Shown here one piece after another: positions 1 through 12,000 of a stretch of 64,000 bases of DNA (position 1 is the stretch's first letter; each line of letters starts with the position of its first letter). This DNA comes from Litoditis marina (Eukaryota; Nematoda; Chromadorea; Rhabditida; Rhabditidae). The notes under the pieces are model-generated. The model was given only the letters and a program-made list of their open reading frames with translations. It did no database searches and was not told the DNA's origin. The DNA is taken from the NCBI GenBank assembly GCA_964036275.1, contig OZ038435.1:6805687-6869686 (forward strand), written 5' to 3'. The translations under genes were made by a program, and so were the position numbers.

Positions 1-155
1 TTTATTAAAAACATTTGAGTTTTTTCGCATTCATATCTCGGTTTTTTCTGCATATATGCGATGTTTACATTTTGAAGTACTATTTTTGTTATACTTTTTT
101 TATCACTATTCTATCTTTACTATATAAGATGTGGATGTTTCAATTCAATTTGCAG

Positions 156-356
156 ACTGATGATGATGGTACTGTTGTTCATACAAACAACATCGAGTCT
201 CTGTGGCAACGCATCAAGAAACCACTCAAGCAGGCCAATGGAACAAGCGAACCTCTGCTGCCTTCGTACATCAACGAGGTCATCGTCCGTGAATGGGAGG
301 GTGATGGTTTCCAAGATGCCATGTTCGACGGTATTAAAGATTTTCTGAACATCTAG
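156..356 (+). CDS. C-terminal exon of an ISXO2/Merlin-like DDE transposase (5' end outside window)
   Basis: The last 67 residues of a transposase, read in one frame after a good 3' splice site (CAATTTGCAG ending at 155) and closed by TAG at 354-356. The diagnostic motif is VVHTNNIESLWQRIKKPL. In ISXO2/IS1595 and eukaryotic Merlin transposases the HTN-x-IE-x-x-W-x-x-x-K block carries the third acidic catalytic residue, here the Glu of NNIE. The tail after it (SYINEVIVREWEGDGFQDAMFDGIKDFLNI) resembles the usual C-terminal helices. The rest of the catalytic domain lies upstream of the window, so whether the copy is intact cannot be judged. It is either a mobile element or a domesticated copy, lying 5' of, and possibly inside, an intron of SFSWAP. 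Confidence 0.6.
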   Translation, partial: TDDDGTVVHTNNIESLWQRIKKPLKQANGTSEPLLPSYINEVIVREWEGDGFQDAMFDGIKDFLNI

Positions 357-1354
357 TGTGTTGGCAGCCGTGTGATGTGTTATTGTGTATGTTCTCTTAT
401 GTTTCGGTGCACTCTCCATTACGGTTTTCTTGGTTTTATGAACTCACAATTGCTGTAAGCACATGTTTAGCTTAGGCTGCTGATGTGTCTTGTATACTGG
501 TGTTTGCTTACTGGGTACCCTTATCTCGAGTGTCAGGGTGTATAGAATAGGTAGTCTGAGGTTGGTATTGAGCTCTGCATATGATCTCCCGACACTATTG
601 TTCTGCATTTTCTGTGAGTGGTGTGATACATTTCGTTTATGAAATGAAGAATGTGTTTCTATCAATATTCCTCATTTTATGCGACTAGTGCTTTTGGCCA
701 TGTATATATCTTATCCGTGTTTTTGGAAGCTTCGTTGTTTTGGTTGTTTTCGTTCTTTCACGGGCTCATGGGGGGGGGGGGGTGCAAGTACAGTTTATTC
801 TAACCCCCCACTTCGCATGTGGGGTGGGGGGGGAGAAGTACAGTTTATTCTGACCCCCCACTTTGCAGGTGGGGGGGGGGGGGGGTGTGACTACAGTGTA
901 CCTCTACCCCCCACTCGGGGTGGGGGGTACAAGTAAAGTGTATTTGTACCCCCCACCCCCGAGTGGGGGTAGAGGTACACTGCTCATTCCAAACTAAAAA
1001 TATGTTGTTGGGGGGGGTAAGTGTACATGATTGCCGGGGGTGTAGATTTACCCCCCACTTTCTATTGTGGGGGGTAAGAAGTAACTATCTACAATGTACC
1101 TTTTCCCCCCACCCTCAATGTACTTATACCCCCCACCTAGAAGAGATTTTGGTGCTTTTAGCTTGGGTGGGGGGTCAGACTACCACGGGGGGGTCCAAAC
1201 ATAGGGGGGGGGGTAACTCTACATTTTTCCCTAATTGTATTTTTTTTGCCACGAATCATGGTTTCTCAAAGGTAAATAATAATGGGGCGATTGAAAATGT
1301 TCAAAGCTATCATCAGCGAACGTCGAAATAGGGGGGTATTTTACCTATGCTAGG
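357..1354. other. Non-coding stretch with G-tract cluster upstream of the first visible SFSWAP exon
   Basis: No coding exon recognised. 357-750 is ordinary AT-rich DNA with the likely 3' UTR of the transposase. 750-1340 is a cluster of homopolymeric G and C runs (see the next entry). SFSWAP family proteins normally begin with a conserved N-terminal domain before the first SURP module. I could not find it here, so those exons probably lie left of the window and this stretch is probably intron. Confidence 0.6.
760..1340. repeat. Cluster of G/C homopolymer runs (TACCCCCCAC / GTGGGGGGTA units)
   Basis: More than fifteen runs of 6-15 consecutive G or C, separated by short A/T-rich spacers such as AAGTACAGTTTATTCT. 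The recurrent unit TACCCCCCAC appears in both orientations, so neighbouring runs can pair as hairpins, and single strands carry many potential G-quadruplex tracts. The runs look like an imperfect minisatellite rather than coding sequence. Confidence 0.7.
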
Positions 1355-1530
1355 TTTAGGTGGTTTCAGGACCATTTCTAAATCTAACCGAGTTATTTCG
1401 GTAACCTTTCTATCAGGTTAGAGGTTACCGAGCCTAAAACCAAAGTTCGATTACCGTTGAAAGTAACGGTTAAGACCAAGTTTGGGTTAGATTGAAGGTG
1501 AACCGGTTTTTTAGTTAGTTATACCTGGTT
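1355..1530. repeat. Diverged R-type inverted-repeat element
   Basis: Contains the GTAACC/GGTTACC words of the R family (TCTAACCGAGTT..., GGTAACCTTTC, GAGGTTACCGAG, GTGAACCGG). It runs to within a few bases of the 3' splice site of the first visible SFSWAP exon. Better copies are at 10114-10351, 10465-10709 and 30161-30435. Confidence 0.45.
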
Positions 1531-1534
1531 TCAG

Positions 1535-4500
1535 CCCTCGAGGAGGAGGCAGAGAAGAAGCGAAGGGCGGAGATAGCCTTCGACTACGGCACAGCCCCCG
1601 CCGAAGTGGTGGAGGTGGACAGCGACAGTGAGGACGAGCCGTTCGAACCGCCCATGGGCATCAAGCTGCCCCTGGGACTCACGCTGGTTCGTTTGATTGA
1701 GAGTAAGACTTGTTAGTCCAGTTCACAATTTCTAGTTCGACTCCGGTTTGCAGCTGGACTTTGGCAACCCTAGTTTGGCTTGAATGCGCGCTGAATGCCT
1801 AATCCACTCAGTCAAAACTGTTCGTATAGCGCGATCTTGAGACGAACACCTATAGTGGGTTCGCGATTTGTTATTAATCGAGAATTGGAGTGTTTTGGTC
1901 CTGAAACGGAATCTCAATTGGAAGAATAGACAGCTTGTTGGCAGCTGTGAACTTCATCTGAGCATGTTGCTATATTTTCAGCCAGAAAACCAGAAGCAGA
2001 ATCACATCATCGAGCGAACGGCGCTGTTCGTCGTCTCCAAGGGACCTCAGATGGAGATTGTCATCAAGGCGAAACAGAGGAACAACTCGGAACAGGTATC
2101 TATGGAGTATGGTCCGGCTTTCTTGTTGTCGACGCTCTGTTACATATATGCTCTATAATGAAAGTTGTGTTGTCACGGTTGGAAGGCTAACTCAAGGGGA
2201 CAAGAGTAGTTGTATGTTAGAAACACACGACATAGTTTAGAGGACAACTGTTGGTCAAGATTGGGGTATCTCCGAAATGTGCTCAAGGCACTGCACTCTC
2301 ACACGTGTGTCGTTTTGGATTACACCTTTTTCACCCTTCAATATGACATTTTTCAGTTTGGGTTCCTCGAGTTCGATAATGTCTTGTATCCCTATTACAA
2401 GTACATTTCTAAGTTGATTCGAGAGAAGAAGTACACTCCAGATTTGACGAAGAAACCGAAGAAGGAAAAGAAGGTATGTATCAGTTGTTCCATTTATGTG
2501 TTTTTTTTTCAGGATCTGCAAGGGGCAAGGGGTTGTTAAAGGCGAATGTTAAGCTTTAGTTCCAAAAATTCAAAATTTTTCATTCATAAAACTCGGACAG
2601 GAATTCGAATGTAGTAGTTGAGAAACGGGGAGAGAAAACAATCGAGAAAAAACTTTTAAAAAAAATAACGTTTCTGTTAGCCACAGATCAGAATAGGGCT
2701 AAGGATGAAATTTCAGGTTCTAAAGCGTGCCGAATCTAAGCCGGGTACTCCGCGATCAGATGAGAAGGAAGGCAGAAAACCGTCAAATGCACTGGCGGCA
2801 ATTGCAGAGCGTGAGTGTCATCATCATTTCACTTTCCTGTGTTTTCAGTTCATTTCTTTTGTTCTAGTAATCAATTTCTCACTCAACTGGCCGTTTTCAC
2901 CGATTTCTCTCTAGGTTTAGTTTGAAAGTTGGTAACTATAGACAATAACTATATGACTCTCTTCCGATTTGCTGCAGTAAGCAATTCTTCCACATACTAT
3001 TTGCTATTTCGTTTCACAAAGAAGAACCCGTTTTTCAACTCATAACTCATATACGTGAAACAACCCGATTTTGCACAAAGTTGTCAATTTTTCGCTATTT
3101 CGACTAAAATGGAATACAATTTGATTTATCGTAACTGAAGTACGCGTCTATCATTTAGAACTGCTAATGTGTTCCTAACCTAACCCTCATTTTTCCTCTT
3201 TTCAGAGCACGGCTCGGATTCTGAATCCGATTCGGATTGCGAGTTGCATCCGTCTCTCTTCGCCCGAAAACGGACGCCCAGTCCGGATATTCTGGAACGG
3301 AATGCGGACTCTCTGGGCCCGCGACGGAAACCCGTCACACCGCCACCGGAACCAATTAGTCATATTAGGAGTGACTACGACATGCACAAGGTATCACGTA
3401 AAAAATTTATGGGGTGGGGACCGAGATGTAGATGATAGTAGCAAGTTTACGTGTTTCATCACCTTATTAGGATAACAACATAATAGGAAGACATGAAAAT
3501 TGGTCGGCAGGTGTCACCTACGAGCAACAGTCTTTTCTCGTTCCCTGATGGCATATGGTAACACATAGACTCTCTATTTTCTTCAAGTTAAAATGTGAAT
3601 AGTACTTTTGGGGGAAAACAAAACGTTTGCTACCGTATGGACATTTCAATATTGAATGTGATTCAACAACATTCAATAACTATTTTAATGTTATTTTATA
3701 TTACTATACTTCCATGAAAGATATGTACATTATTTCCAGAGCAACGACATGTACGCGTCTCTATTCAAAAGTCTGACCAAAGTCACAAATGAGCGTGAGG
3801 AGTTACGTCTGAGAGAAGAGTACAAGAAGGAACTGAAAAAGAATATTGAAGCGTAAGTTTTTTTGTTAATTTGTTTGCGCCATAATAATGAGCTTTCGGA
3901 AAAGAGTCTTGGTTCCAAGAACCCTAATTATTGTACAGTTCAGCTCTCTACGTAGTAATAATAACTTTTACCTTTATTGTGCCGTTGTTCAGTTGCGCCC
4001 CGCCCCCACCCGACGAGGAATACCGAGAATGGTGGAAGGAGTTCTATGGGACCCCATGTCCATACTCGGGACCTCAGCCTATGGTACGTTCGTTCCCTAC
4101 ATTTTCATGTGTAATCCTCACAAAATATGGGTGCACTCTAGTTTTGGTAGATGCCCAGAGGTCAGAGGCTCATACTTGTTCAGTTTCGAGTCTGGAAAAT
4201 AATTGAGTTTTGTAGTTTTCGAACCTTTTGAGTGGTCGAGTACATTTCGAGTTCGGGCAAAAGATAAATTTTTCGAGTCCAATGCTACGCTAATACTTTC
4301 CTCTGGGAAGAATGCAATAACAGACTGTTTTTAATTACAAATTACAAGATAACAACCTTGTTTTTTAGGTGCCACCCCCTCCCGATATAGAGCCAGTTAT
4401 TGCCAGCTACGCCTCCTATATTGCCACCAACGGAGCTAAGGCTGAGGCCGAGTTAATGGGTAAGTTGTTTCCTAATCTTTTTCAATCTCTATAATTTCAC

Positions 4501-7500
4501 ATCATCTATGTAGGCTTTTCATTTGTTTCTCGTTTGCTGCACTATTCAGTATTTAGAGGAAACTGAAGGTCCGGTCACAGATGTACTCAATTACAATAAT
4601 GACGTTAGTTTGTGTGTTCAACAGTTCGGCATGGACTTTCAAATGTCATTACAACTATAGTTCGTTTCACCAATCGATGACTTTCTACAGTAATCTTTCA
4701 AAAATTCAAACGCATTTATCTAGTCAACAAACAGAATTTAAGTTTTACTGTTTTGTATGCTTGTAGTACCCAAAGTGGAAAACGAAACCACAAAGTTTAA
4801 ACTATATACAACACCTACAAGATATGATAAATTCACTTAAAAGTTTTATAATCTTACTGTAGAGGGCTATTGTTTCGTGAAACAGACTATATTATTTGTT
4901 CACAAGTGTGTGTTTCAGGTCGAAATGATCTTCAACTGCACTTCATGCAGTCAAACAGTCCTCACTACTCGTACTACCAGCACAAGGTCCGCTACGCACA
5001 ATGGGAAATCGCTCAACGACCAACCACTTCGGAAGATGTACGTTCATATGGGTTTACCGCTTTTTTATTTTTTGAATTTATGAATCAATGTCTATACTTG
5101 CATAGGTACTTAGTAGTAAGTAAATAAGTAGTCTGTTATCAGAGTGTTGCTTTTCCGTTTTCCATGTGGCCGTTGTAATGCGACCAAATGAACAATCTTG
5201 ACAACGTTCCAGAAACGTCCCAGATTATTTTCATATGTCATGGTAATAGCCAAATTCAATGATCCCGGTTGGAGCAATCTTTCTGTTTTCGATGATATGA
5301 AATGAAAATGTGAGTCTGATATGTTTCAGCAGAGTTCGGTTGTAGGATGCCTCGCCATTGATGAGGTTTCGATCAACATCGTTGCGGACGAGGTGTGCAA
5401 TTTATTTGAACTGTCTCTTGATCTGACTAGTTTGTTGTTTAATAGAATATATACCATAACTTACCTTTGGAAATTTTGAAATTGAGAATGCACGTCAAGT
5501 TTTATTCTGCACACTTCGCACCAATTTTATAGTCGCGTTTTGCATAAAAACGAAATGTTTCAGAAGCGCACAGCTGACTCGGCACCCCAGTCACCGCAAG
5601 TGGGAACAAATGGTTGGTTCCATTAGATTTGAAAAAAAAGCTTTTTTTAATTTGTGCTTAACCATGCTCGACATCTGTTTTGGTGTGGCTCGAAAATGAA
5701 TCACTGTCGCTTCACAAGAGAAGATTCCAATTCATATAAATATTTCGATGCAGCATTTTTCTATTCTTTCTATCTTTGTTCTCTCAGTTGGAACTAATTT
5801 GTGTATTTTGCAGGAGTATTGAATAGAAAGCAGCGACGACGACTCCAGGATGCGCAGAAGATTGGCTCGACGGCCCCGCCCGGAGTCTTCGATCCGGTCT
5901 GCGGAAAACAACCGGGACTCGTGGTACCCGTGCTGGCTGAGGTATGCTATTGGATCTTAGGTAACATAGTTCAATGACAGTGCAACCATGGATACGGCAT
6001 TATACCTCTGTAAGAGTTCTATTGTTTTTCAAACCGTTTCGCTTCTACAATGAGCTTCCAAGAAACGACCAAAAATAAGCATGGGTCAGTAGCGAATAGC
6101 CTCAGTGACAATCTGACGGGGTATTTTACCCATATCTTGGATTGAGTGGACTGTTGGATAAGAGAAAGGAACGGAAGTGATGTCGCACCATACTCTTGAA
6201 AAACATGGCTGAATAGCCAAAAAACAAACTATCTTTCTGTGAAAGCGAAGTCTGGAAGAATTCGGACTTTTTGATGCTCAAATTTGATTTTTTTTCCAGC
6301 GAAATTACCTCCTACACTAAGTTACAGAATCGCACTCGCCGACCAAACAAGTTACGTTTTTCGAATAGCCTATTTAAATAGTATCAGAGTACACACGTAG
6401 TTTGATTATTGCCATTCTCTTTAACCTGTTTCGTGTTCAGCTACCGAAGATCCAGTCCTCGCCGGCCCTGCTGTCCTCGGTGTCCCTAGCTAGTCCCAGT
6501 CCGCGTCCTCCCATCCTGGTCCCCTCCGAGTTCCCCAAAAGCCCGGTCGCCAAGCCCAAGCCATACGTCCCCTCGGGCCCGGTCTCATTCTCACTGGCCC
6601 CGGTGAAGGAGGAGACCAAGGTTCTACCCGTACCCATGTGAGTGAAAACGTTTATTGAACCTCTTTCTATCCCTTTCAATCATGACTTCTGGGCCAAAAT
6701 GTTGCTATTTCTGATGCAAACTCATAAGTGCAAAAAGTTATTTTTGATCATGTTTCCATTTCTTGCCATAAAGTTATTGATACTAAATGTAACATAACTA
6801 CTTATCCTTATCTGCTTTATATTCTAGAGTTATCGCCGACGATCCACTGGAAGATGTGGTGGATAGCCTTGTGTCCGCGTCTAATTCCCCGGCGCCTCCT
6901 GGCCCCGTGCCACCACCTCAGGTATTGAATAGTATTTTGATAATAGAATTAAATCTAAGAAGCATATTTTTCTCGGTGCTCATTTGGGTGCTCTTATGCT
7001 TAGTTAATGGGAAAATGGGTACAGAATTAGCAATATAGCTTCTTTGCCGCTCTTGCCTTAATTCGGCTTGTTTTGTAAGTCTTACTGGTGCGATTCTCGT
7101 ACTTGCGGACTATTCTGCGTTATTGTGCCAAAACGAAAATATAATCAATTGAACTTCCAGATATCCGCTGGTCTGGTATCACTCCCGCCCGTCCCACCAA
7201 CTATGCTCAATAATACGCAACTGGATAGAAAGGAGAAGGTGAGATTAGTTTGTGTTCGAAACGTTCACCCATTCTCTCTGGTCTCTGGTGAGCGTCAGTT
7301 CTTTCTTATTTGATTTGAAACGGTATTAAACATAGAAATGTGGAATTGGTGACGAGACTTATGGCAACTTCTCTTGCAGGCCCGGATTTTCATGGAGAAA
7401 CTGTTGAACGAGAAGAAAAACCGGAAGGTACAGGAGGCGGAGGAGCAGAGAATTCGAGAACTAGAACAACAGAAGGCCGATATTGAGAAAGTAAGTTTGG

Positions 7501-8810
7501 TCATATTATCATTGTAACTCCTTGGCACAAAGTGGTTGTTTCGATCTTTCGTTTCGCAGCTGTACATACATACTGCGAGAGGGTACCATCACCATAATCA
7601 TAATAAATTCTCTCAATTTCTCATAAAAGAACTACAGCTCCTAGAATCTGTAGTTATAACATCGGCTGACTGGCCTTGCTTCATTTTCGAGTGTACATAG
7701 TTTATAGAGTAGTGAGAGTATTGATAATTTGTGCTGTTGTTTCAGCAACTCACGGAGGATGACTCGCATGAAGGGTCTGCCTCGCGTCGGAAAGACTCCG
7801 GGAATACACTCAACATGATAGATGAACTAATCAACAGGTAAACAACATACTTCGTGATTAGCTTCACGTTACTTCGGTCATCTGTTCCCTTCTATCTTTC
7901 TCTCATTTCTCTCTGTTCTTTTCGCCATCTCCCTATCACTCTTTCTGATGTCTTGTTCAAAATTGATTATTCCCTTGATCTACAGTTGTTGTTCCTTTCC
8001 AGCCGAATCGACAATATTCTCCAGTCGAATGGGTTAGAAGTGGTGGAGCGGAAGGCCGAAGTGGTCGCATCTGACTCGGACGACGGAAAGAAGAAGAAAA
8101 AGAAGGAAAAGAAGAAGAAACACAAGCACAAACACGATCACAAACGCAGGTCAGTATACATTTCACGCAACTTTCTAACCGGTTTTCACACTTTGTTTCG
8201 ACATTTCTCAATCAATTAAATGTTGTGCTCAGATACAGATAGCAAATCGAAAAATATTTGACCAGTCCTGAGTCTGTCTGGTTTGTTGCGAATTCTCAGT
8301 AATCATATCCTTTTTGTGTAGTTTCGGTTATGAATAGTCTTGGCGATAATCTGGAAAACCTACAGTATTCCTCGAAACAATTACGATTTCCTGATCATAT
8401 TGATTTCAGCCGGAGTCGCTCTCACGATCGAGAATCGAAAAGACGGAGACGAAGGAGTGGATCTGATTCTGATAGGTTGGTGATGAGTATTTTGAATATG
8501 CAAAGAAGGCTGAATATTTTTTCAAACTCAGAATTACGATTTTTTATACAAACCTCATTTTGTAACCTATACATGCAAACTTAGTAGTAGCCGAGAATTT
8601 AGGATGGAGCTTTAGCTTATTTTGGCTGGAGTAAACTTAATCTGAGTATCAATAAATCGACGAAAACCCCATTTGTGATATACAGTATTCGATTGGTCAT
8701 TGGTTTAGTCTTCACAGTTCACTGAACTTACCACTTCCAAATTAAGAAATCGGTCAAGTTCATACTGACAAATTTCTCTGTTCAGGGAACACTCACGAAG
8801 GAGAAGATAG
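1535..8810 (+). CDS. SFSWAP: SFSWAP / suppressor-of-white-apricot splicing regulator (N-terminus missing)
   Basis: Nuclear pre-mRNA splicing regulator. Twenty phase-consistent exons: 1535-1686, 1982-2095, 2357-2473, 2717-2810, 3206-3390, 3740-3852, 3993-4083, 4369-4459, 4919-5037, 5330-5392, 5564-5612, 5814-5941, 6441-6637, 6828-6921, 7161-7238, 7380-7490, 7746-7837, 8003-8149, 8410-8475, 8786-8810. They encode 707 residues ending in TAG. SURP1 (visible residues about 57-112) contains [19 protein letters not shown] and [21 protein letters not shown]2 (about 289-348) contains [19 protein letters not shown] and [17 protein letters not shown]. Acidic and Pro-rich linkers, a charged coiled-coil segment (exon 16), a Lys/His-rich run (exon 18) and a short Arg/Ser tail follow, the usual family order. 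The first visible codon is split, so upstream exons must exist. Drosophila su(w-a) represses its own splicing; nothing here proves that. Confidence 0.9.
4658..4893. repeat. Q-type inverted-repeat element in SFSWAP intron
   Basis: About 236 bp, bounded by TATAGTTCGTTTCACCAATC on the left and its diverged inverse on the right (GTTTCGTGAAACAGACTATA). Inner conserved blocks are CTACAGTAATC and TTACTGTAG. It ends 25 bp before the 3' splice site of the exon at 4919, so it forms most of the 3' end of that intron. Other copies: 25354-25588, 37564-37795, 46150-46606, 47053-47288. Confidence 0.8.
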
Positions 8811-8990
8811 TTAGATTACCCTCGGATTAGATGATTGCTTTATTGATTCTCTTTTTTTGTTTTTTCTTGTTATTTTCCAAATTACTAGTGGTTTCCCAAG
8901 TTGTTCCAGTGCATGTTTAGTCTTCACAGCTCTCTTCTCACGGTTCGATGTTTTTGACAGATGGTGCGACATTTCAATCTATTCTATTTC

Positions 8991-8996
8991 TTTATT
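8991..8996 (-). terminator. Candidate poly(A) signal of the methyltransferase gene
   Basis: AATAAA on the minus strand (TTTATT on plus), 91 nt past the methyltransferase stop codon. A second AATAAA lies about 150 nt further, near 8840. The 276-bp gap between the SFSWAP stop and this gene's stop must hold both 3' UTRs, so the two transcripts end tail to tail. Confidence 0.45.
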
Positions 8997-9086
8997 GATC
9001 TATATTGTTCTCTGATACAGGTCTTGTTGTTTTGTCTTGTTTGTTATATGAAGTTCTTGATTTGATCTGTGTATGGGTAGACATGA

Positions 9087-12000
9087 TCAGCTGTTCGGTG
9101 ACTTCTTGGACACCAGAAGGAATATCTCGTCGTGGGTGATGAACTTGAACCCATTCTTCTCTTCTGTCGACATGCCGTTTCTCTGAAATTCGCAAACTTA
9201 GATCATCAATCGATACTCATGTTTTAAACAGTAGCGTTGCGGTTTTCGATCGTAACTCGACTCCATAAGCCAGTTGTTATACAGAATTATAATAACAAAA
9301 TCAACTACTGCGAAGATACATATATCTCTACGGATAGGAAAGGAATAAATAGTTACCTTCAGTGACTCGATGATATGTCGTTTGAAAAGCGTATGACATT
9401 TGAAAGTCTTCCCGCCGAATGTGTAATTTTCAGCTTCCAAAACGCCACCTTGAATCTGCAATCGAGGCGGTTTACACATGCAACCAAAATGCAACCGGGT
9501 TGCATGTGTTAAGCAAATTCGGTTGCTTTCCAAATGCAACCGGGTTGCTTTTGGTTGCTTTTCAAGTGCAACCAAACACTCAATTTTTGGACATTTTCCG
9601 GTTTTAATGCAATTTGGTTGCTTTTGGTTGCATTTGAAAAGCAACCGAAAGCAACCAAACTGTCTTTACACATGCAACCCGGTTGCATTTTGGTTGCATG
9701 CAACCCGGTTGCATGTGTAATTGGCCTGTAATCGAGCACATGTTTATCGAAAAATAGGGTTGTAACGACGATCAAACTACAAATCCGAATGGCGCACCGT
9801 ACTGCTAGACAATGAACGTAAGACCAATTATTTTTCGAACCTTTTTCAGGGTCACGTTACCTTTCCTAGTGTCTTTTTGCAGGTTATTAGACAGAAAACC
9901 GGGAATCAACCTGAAATCAACAAAATGTGGAGCGTACCAGATATCCATCGTCGTCGATCAAACTACAGGCACTGGCGACAGCTCGGTGGTAGCCTTCCAG
10001 CGTCTCCGTTGAGTATTCGAGACAAAACACGGTTGTCACCAACTGAAAAAGGGTGTTCAAAAATGGTAGGTGGGTTCCGGAAAAAGCATGCAAAAACTAT
10101 TCATTTTTTGCGGGGTGAATTCTAAAAAGGTTAACCGAGTTTTTTGGTAACCTATTTTTCAGGTTACCTTAGCTACAAAGAAAAACCGGTTACTTGTTTT
10201 TTTTACGAAAAATGTGGTTTTTGGCGTTAGTTTAGACAGTAACCGAATGTTGGTTTCAGATTAATAACCGGTTACCTGTGAGGTAACCTGAAAAATAGCG
10301 TTACCAAAAACCGGTTAAGTTAATAAAAGGCGTTAGCATATAGAATTGGCCTTTTTGCGGAGTGATTTTAGTTCGATTCCAGCTTCGGGATGATGTGTTC
10401 ATCTTCTTAGACCAGAACTCTAATCCAAGTATATTCTCCTATCTATATAGGGGTCATCCGAATGGGGCCCAATTCTATATGTAACCGGGTTTTTAGGTAA
10501 TCTAACCGGTTTTTGGTAACCCTTTTTCAGGTTACCTCACAGGTAACCGGTAGGTAACCTAGAACAAAAATCCGGTTACCGTACAAACTAACGGTAAAGA
10601 CCACATTTTGCGTTGGAAAAACAGGTAACCGGTTTTTCATTTTCGGTTACCGACCGGTTACCTATCGAGGTAACCGGAAAAGGGTTACCGAAAAACCCGG
10701 TTACATATAAGACGCTCCAATCTAAATGGTTTCCATTTTAGATAATTTCTTGGAAAACCTCAAAATATTGTGCATCATCAGACTTGTCCGATATTTTTTC
10801 TGAAATGTCCAATTCTTCGAATTCGTGTGTCGCTCTCATTTGGAGCGCAGATAAAACTACCGAATATTTGTATGTTTCGAAATCCTCTGCCACAATTATT
10901 TTCCTTTCAGAACATTATAACACACGTTTTCGCAGTTGAAAACAGTGTGAAAAAATGTGCCCAAAAAATTGTAGTGTGAAAAATTGGGCCCAAAAAATTG
11001 AAGTGTGAAAAATTGTGCCCAAAAAATGGAAGTGTGAAAAATTGTGACACATTTGTTTCTCTAAAGAGAGGTACTTTGCACTTTGTATGTCTCTCGCGCG
11101 ATAATGCTGTGATACTCTTTGACACAGCTTTCAATGATCCGTATCTTGTTATGGTTTCAAATCCTGCGAATCTGTCTCGCCTGTTCTTTCTCTGCGTCTC
11201 TTTCTCTAATTGGGCGATGCCCTCAATGCGCGCTCGTTTCTCTGCGTCTCATTGCTCTAATCGCCAATACTAGATACGGCGCAGTCAGGGGGGTATGGAA
11301 GGAAACATTAGTATCGCGCGAGTGGTTCAGTAATAACCTCTCTTGCTGGAACATGTACAATATTTTGAAAAGTGAAAAAATGTGCCCAAAAAATTGTAGT
11401 GTGAAAAATTGGGCCCAAAAAATTGAAGTGTGAAAAATTGTGCCCAAAAAATTGAAGTGTGAAAAATTGTGACACAATTTTTTGAGAGATTTGTGAAAAC
11501 TGCAATTTTTTGTGACACACTTTTTTTCAATTTCCTGAATCGGGACACAGCGATTCGATCGTTTGGTTTTTAGTTTAAACTTCAAATAAATGGGGACTAA
11601 CCGATGTCCAATCAGAAATAATTTAAAAAAAGTGATAACTCTTCGATGGTTAAAAGTCTCATCCTAAAAATTTCATAAAATCACTAGGATTTCCTGATTT
11701 CCGAAACCATTTAGATTGGAGCGTCTTATATAGACCTCACCTCGAATGGAAGACTAACACGGTGGATGTTGGCAAATTTACTGTATTCGTAGTTTGATCT
11801 CGCTTTCTTAGTTGTAGTTTGCGCTTTCCGCTGTCTGCCAGATCTATATACAACCAGAAAACTAGAATCTATCCACTTATATCGGGTGAATTTCTTCCCG
11901 AACCGACTCTTCCCGGACCAAAACCGAACCGATTCTCTCAGAAGCCGTTGTTTCGTTCTAGAACCGAACCAAATTCAGGCCAACAAAGGTGGAACCGAAC

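Noticed and set aside
9478..9720. Overlapping frames on both strands rich in Asn/Gln/Lys/Pro/Cys
   Set aside because: These are translations of the GGTTGC/GCAACC array and have no coding meaning.
10945..11475. Spaced direct repeats as a CRISPR-like array
   Set aside because: Only two blocks of short degenerate units with no regular spacers, inside a eukaryotic transposon.
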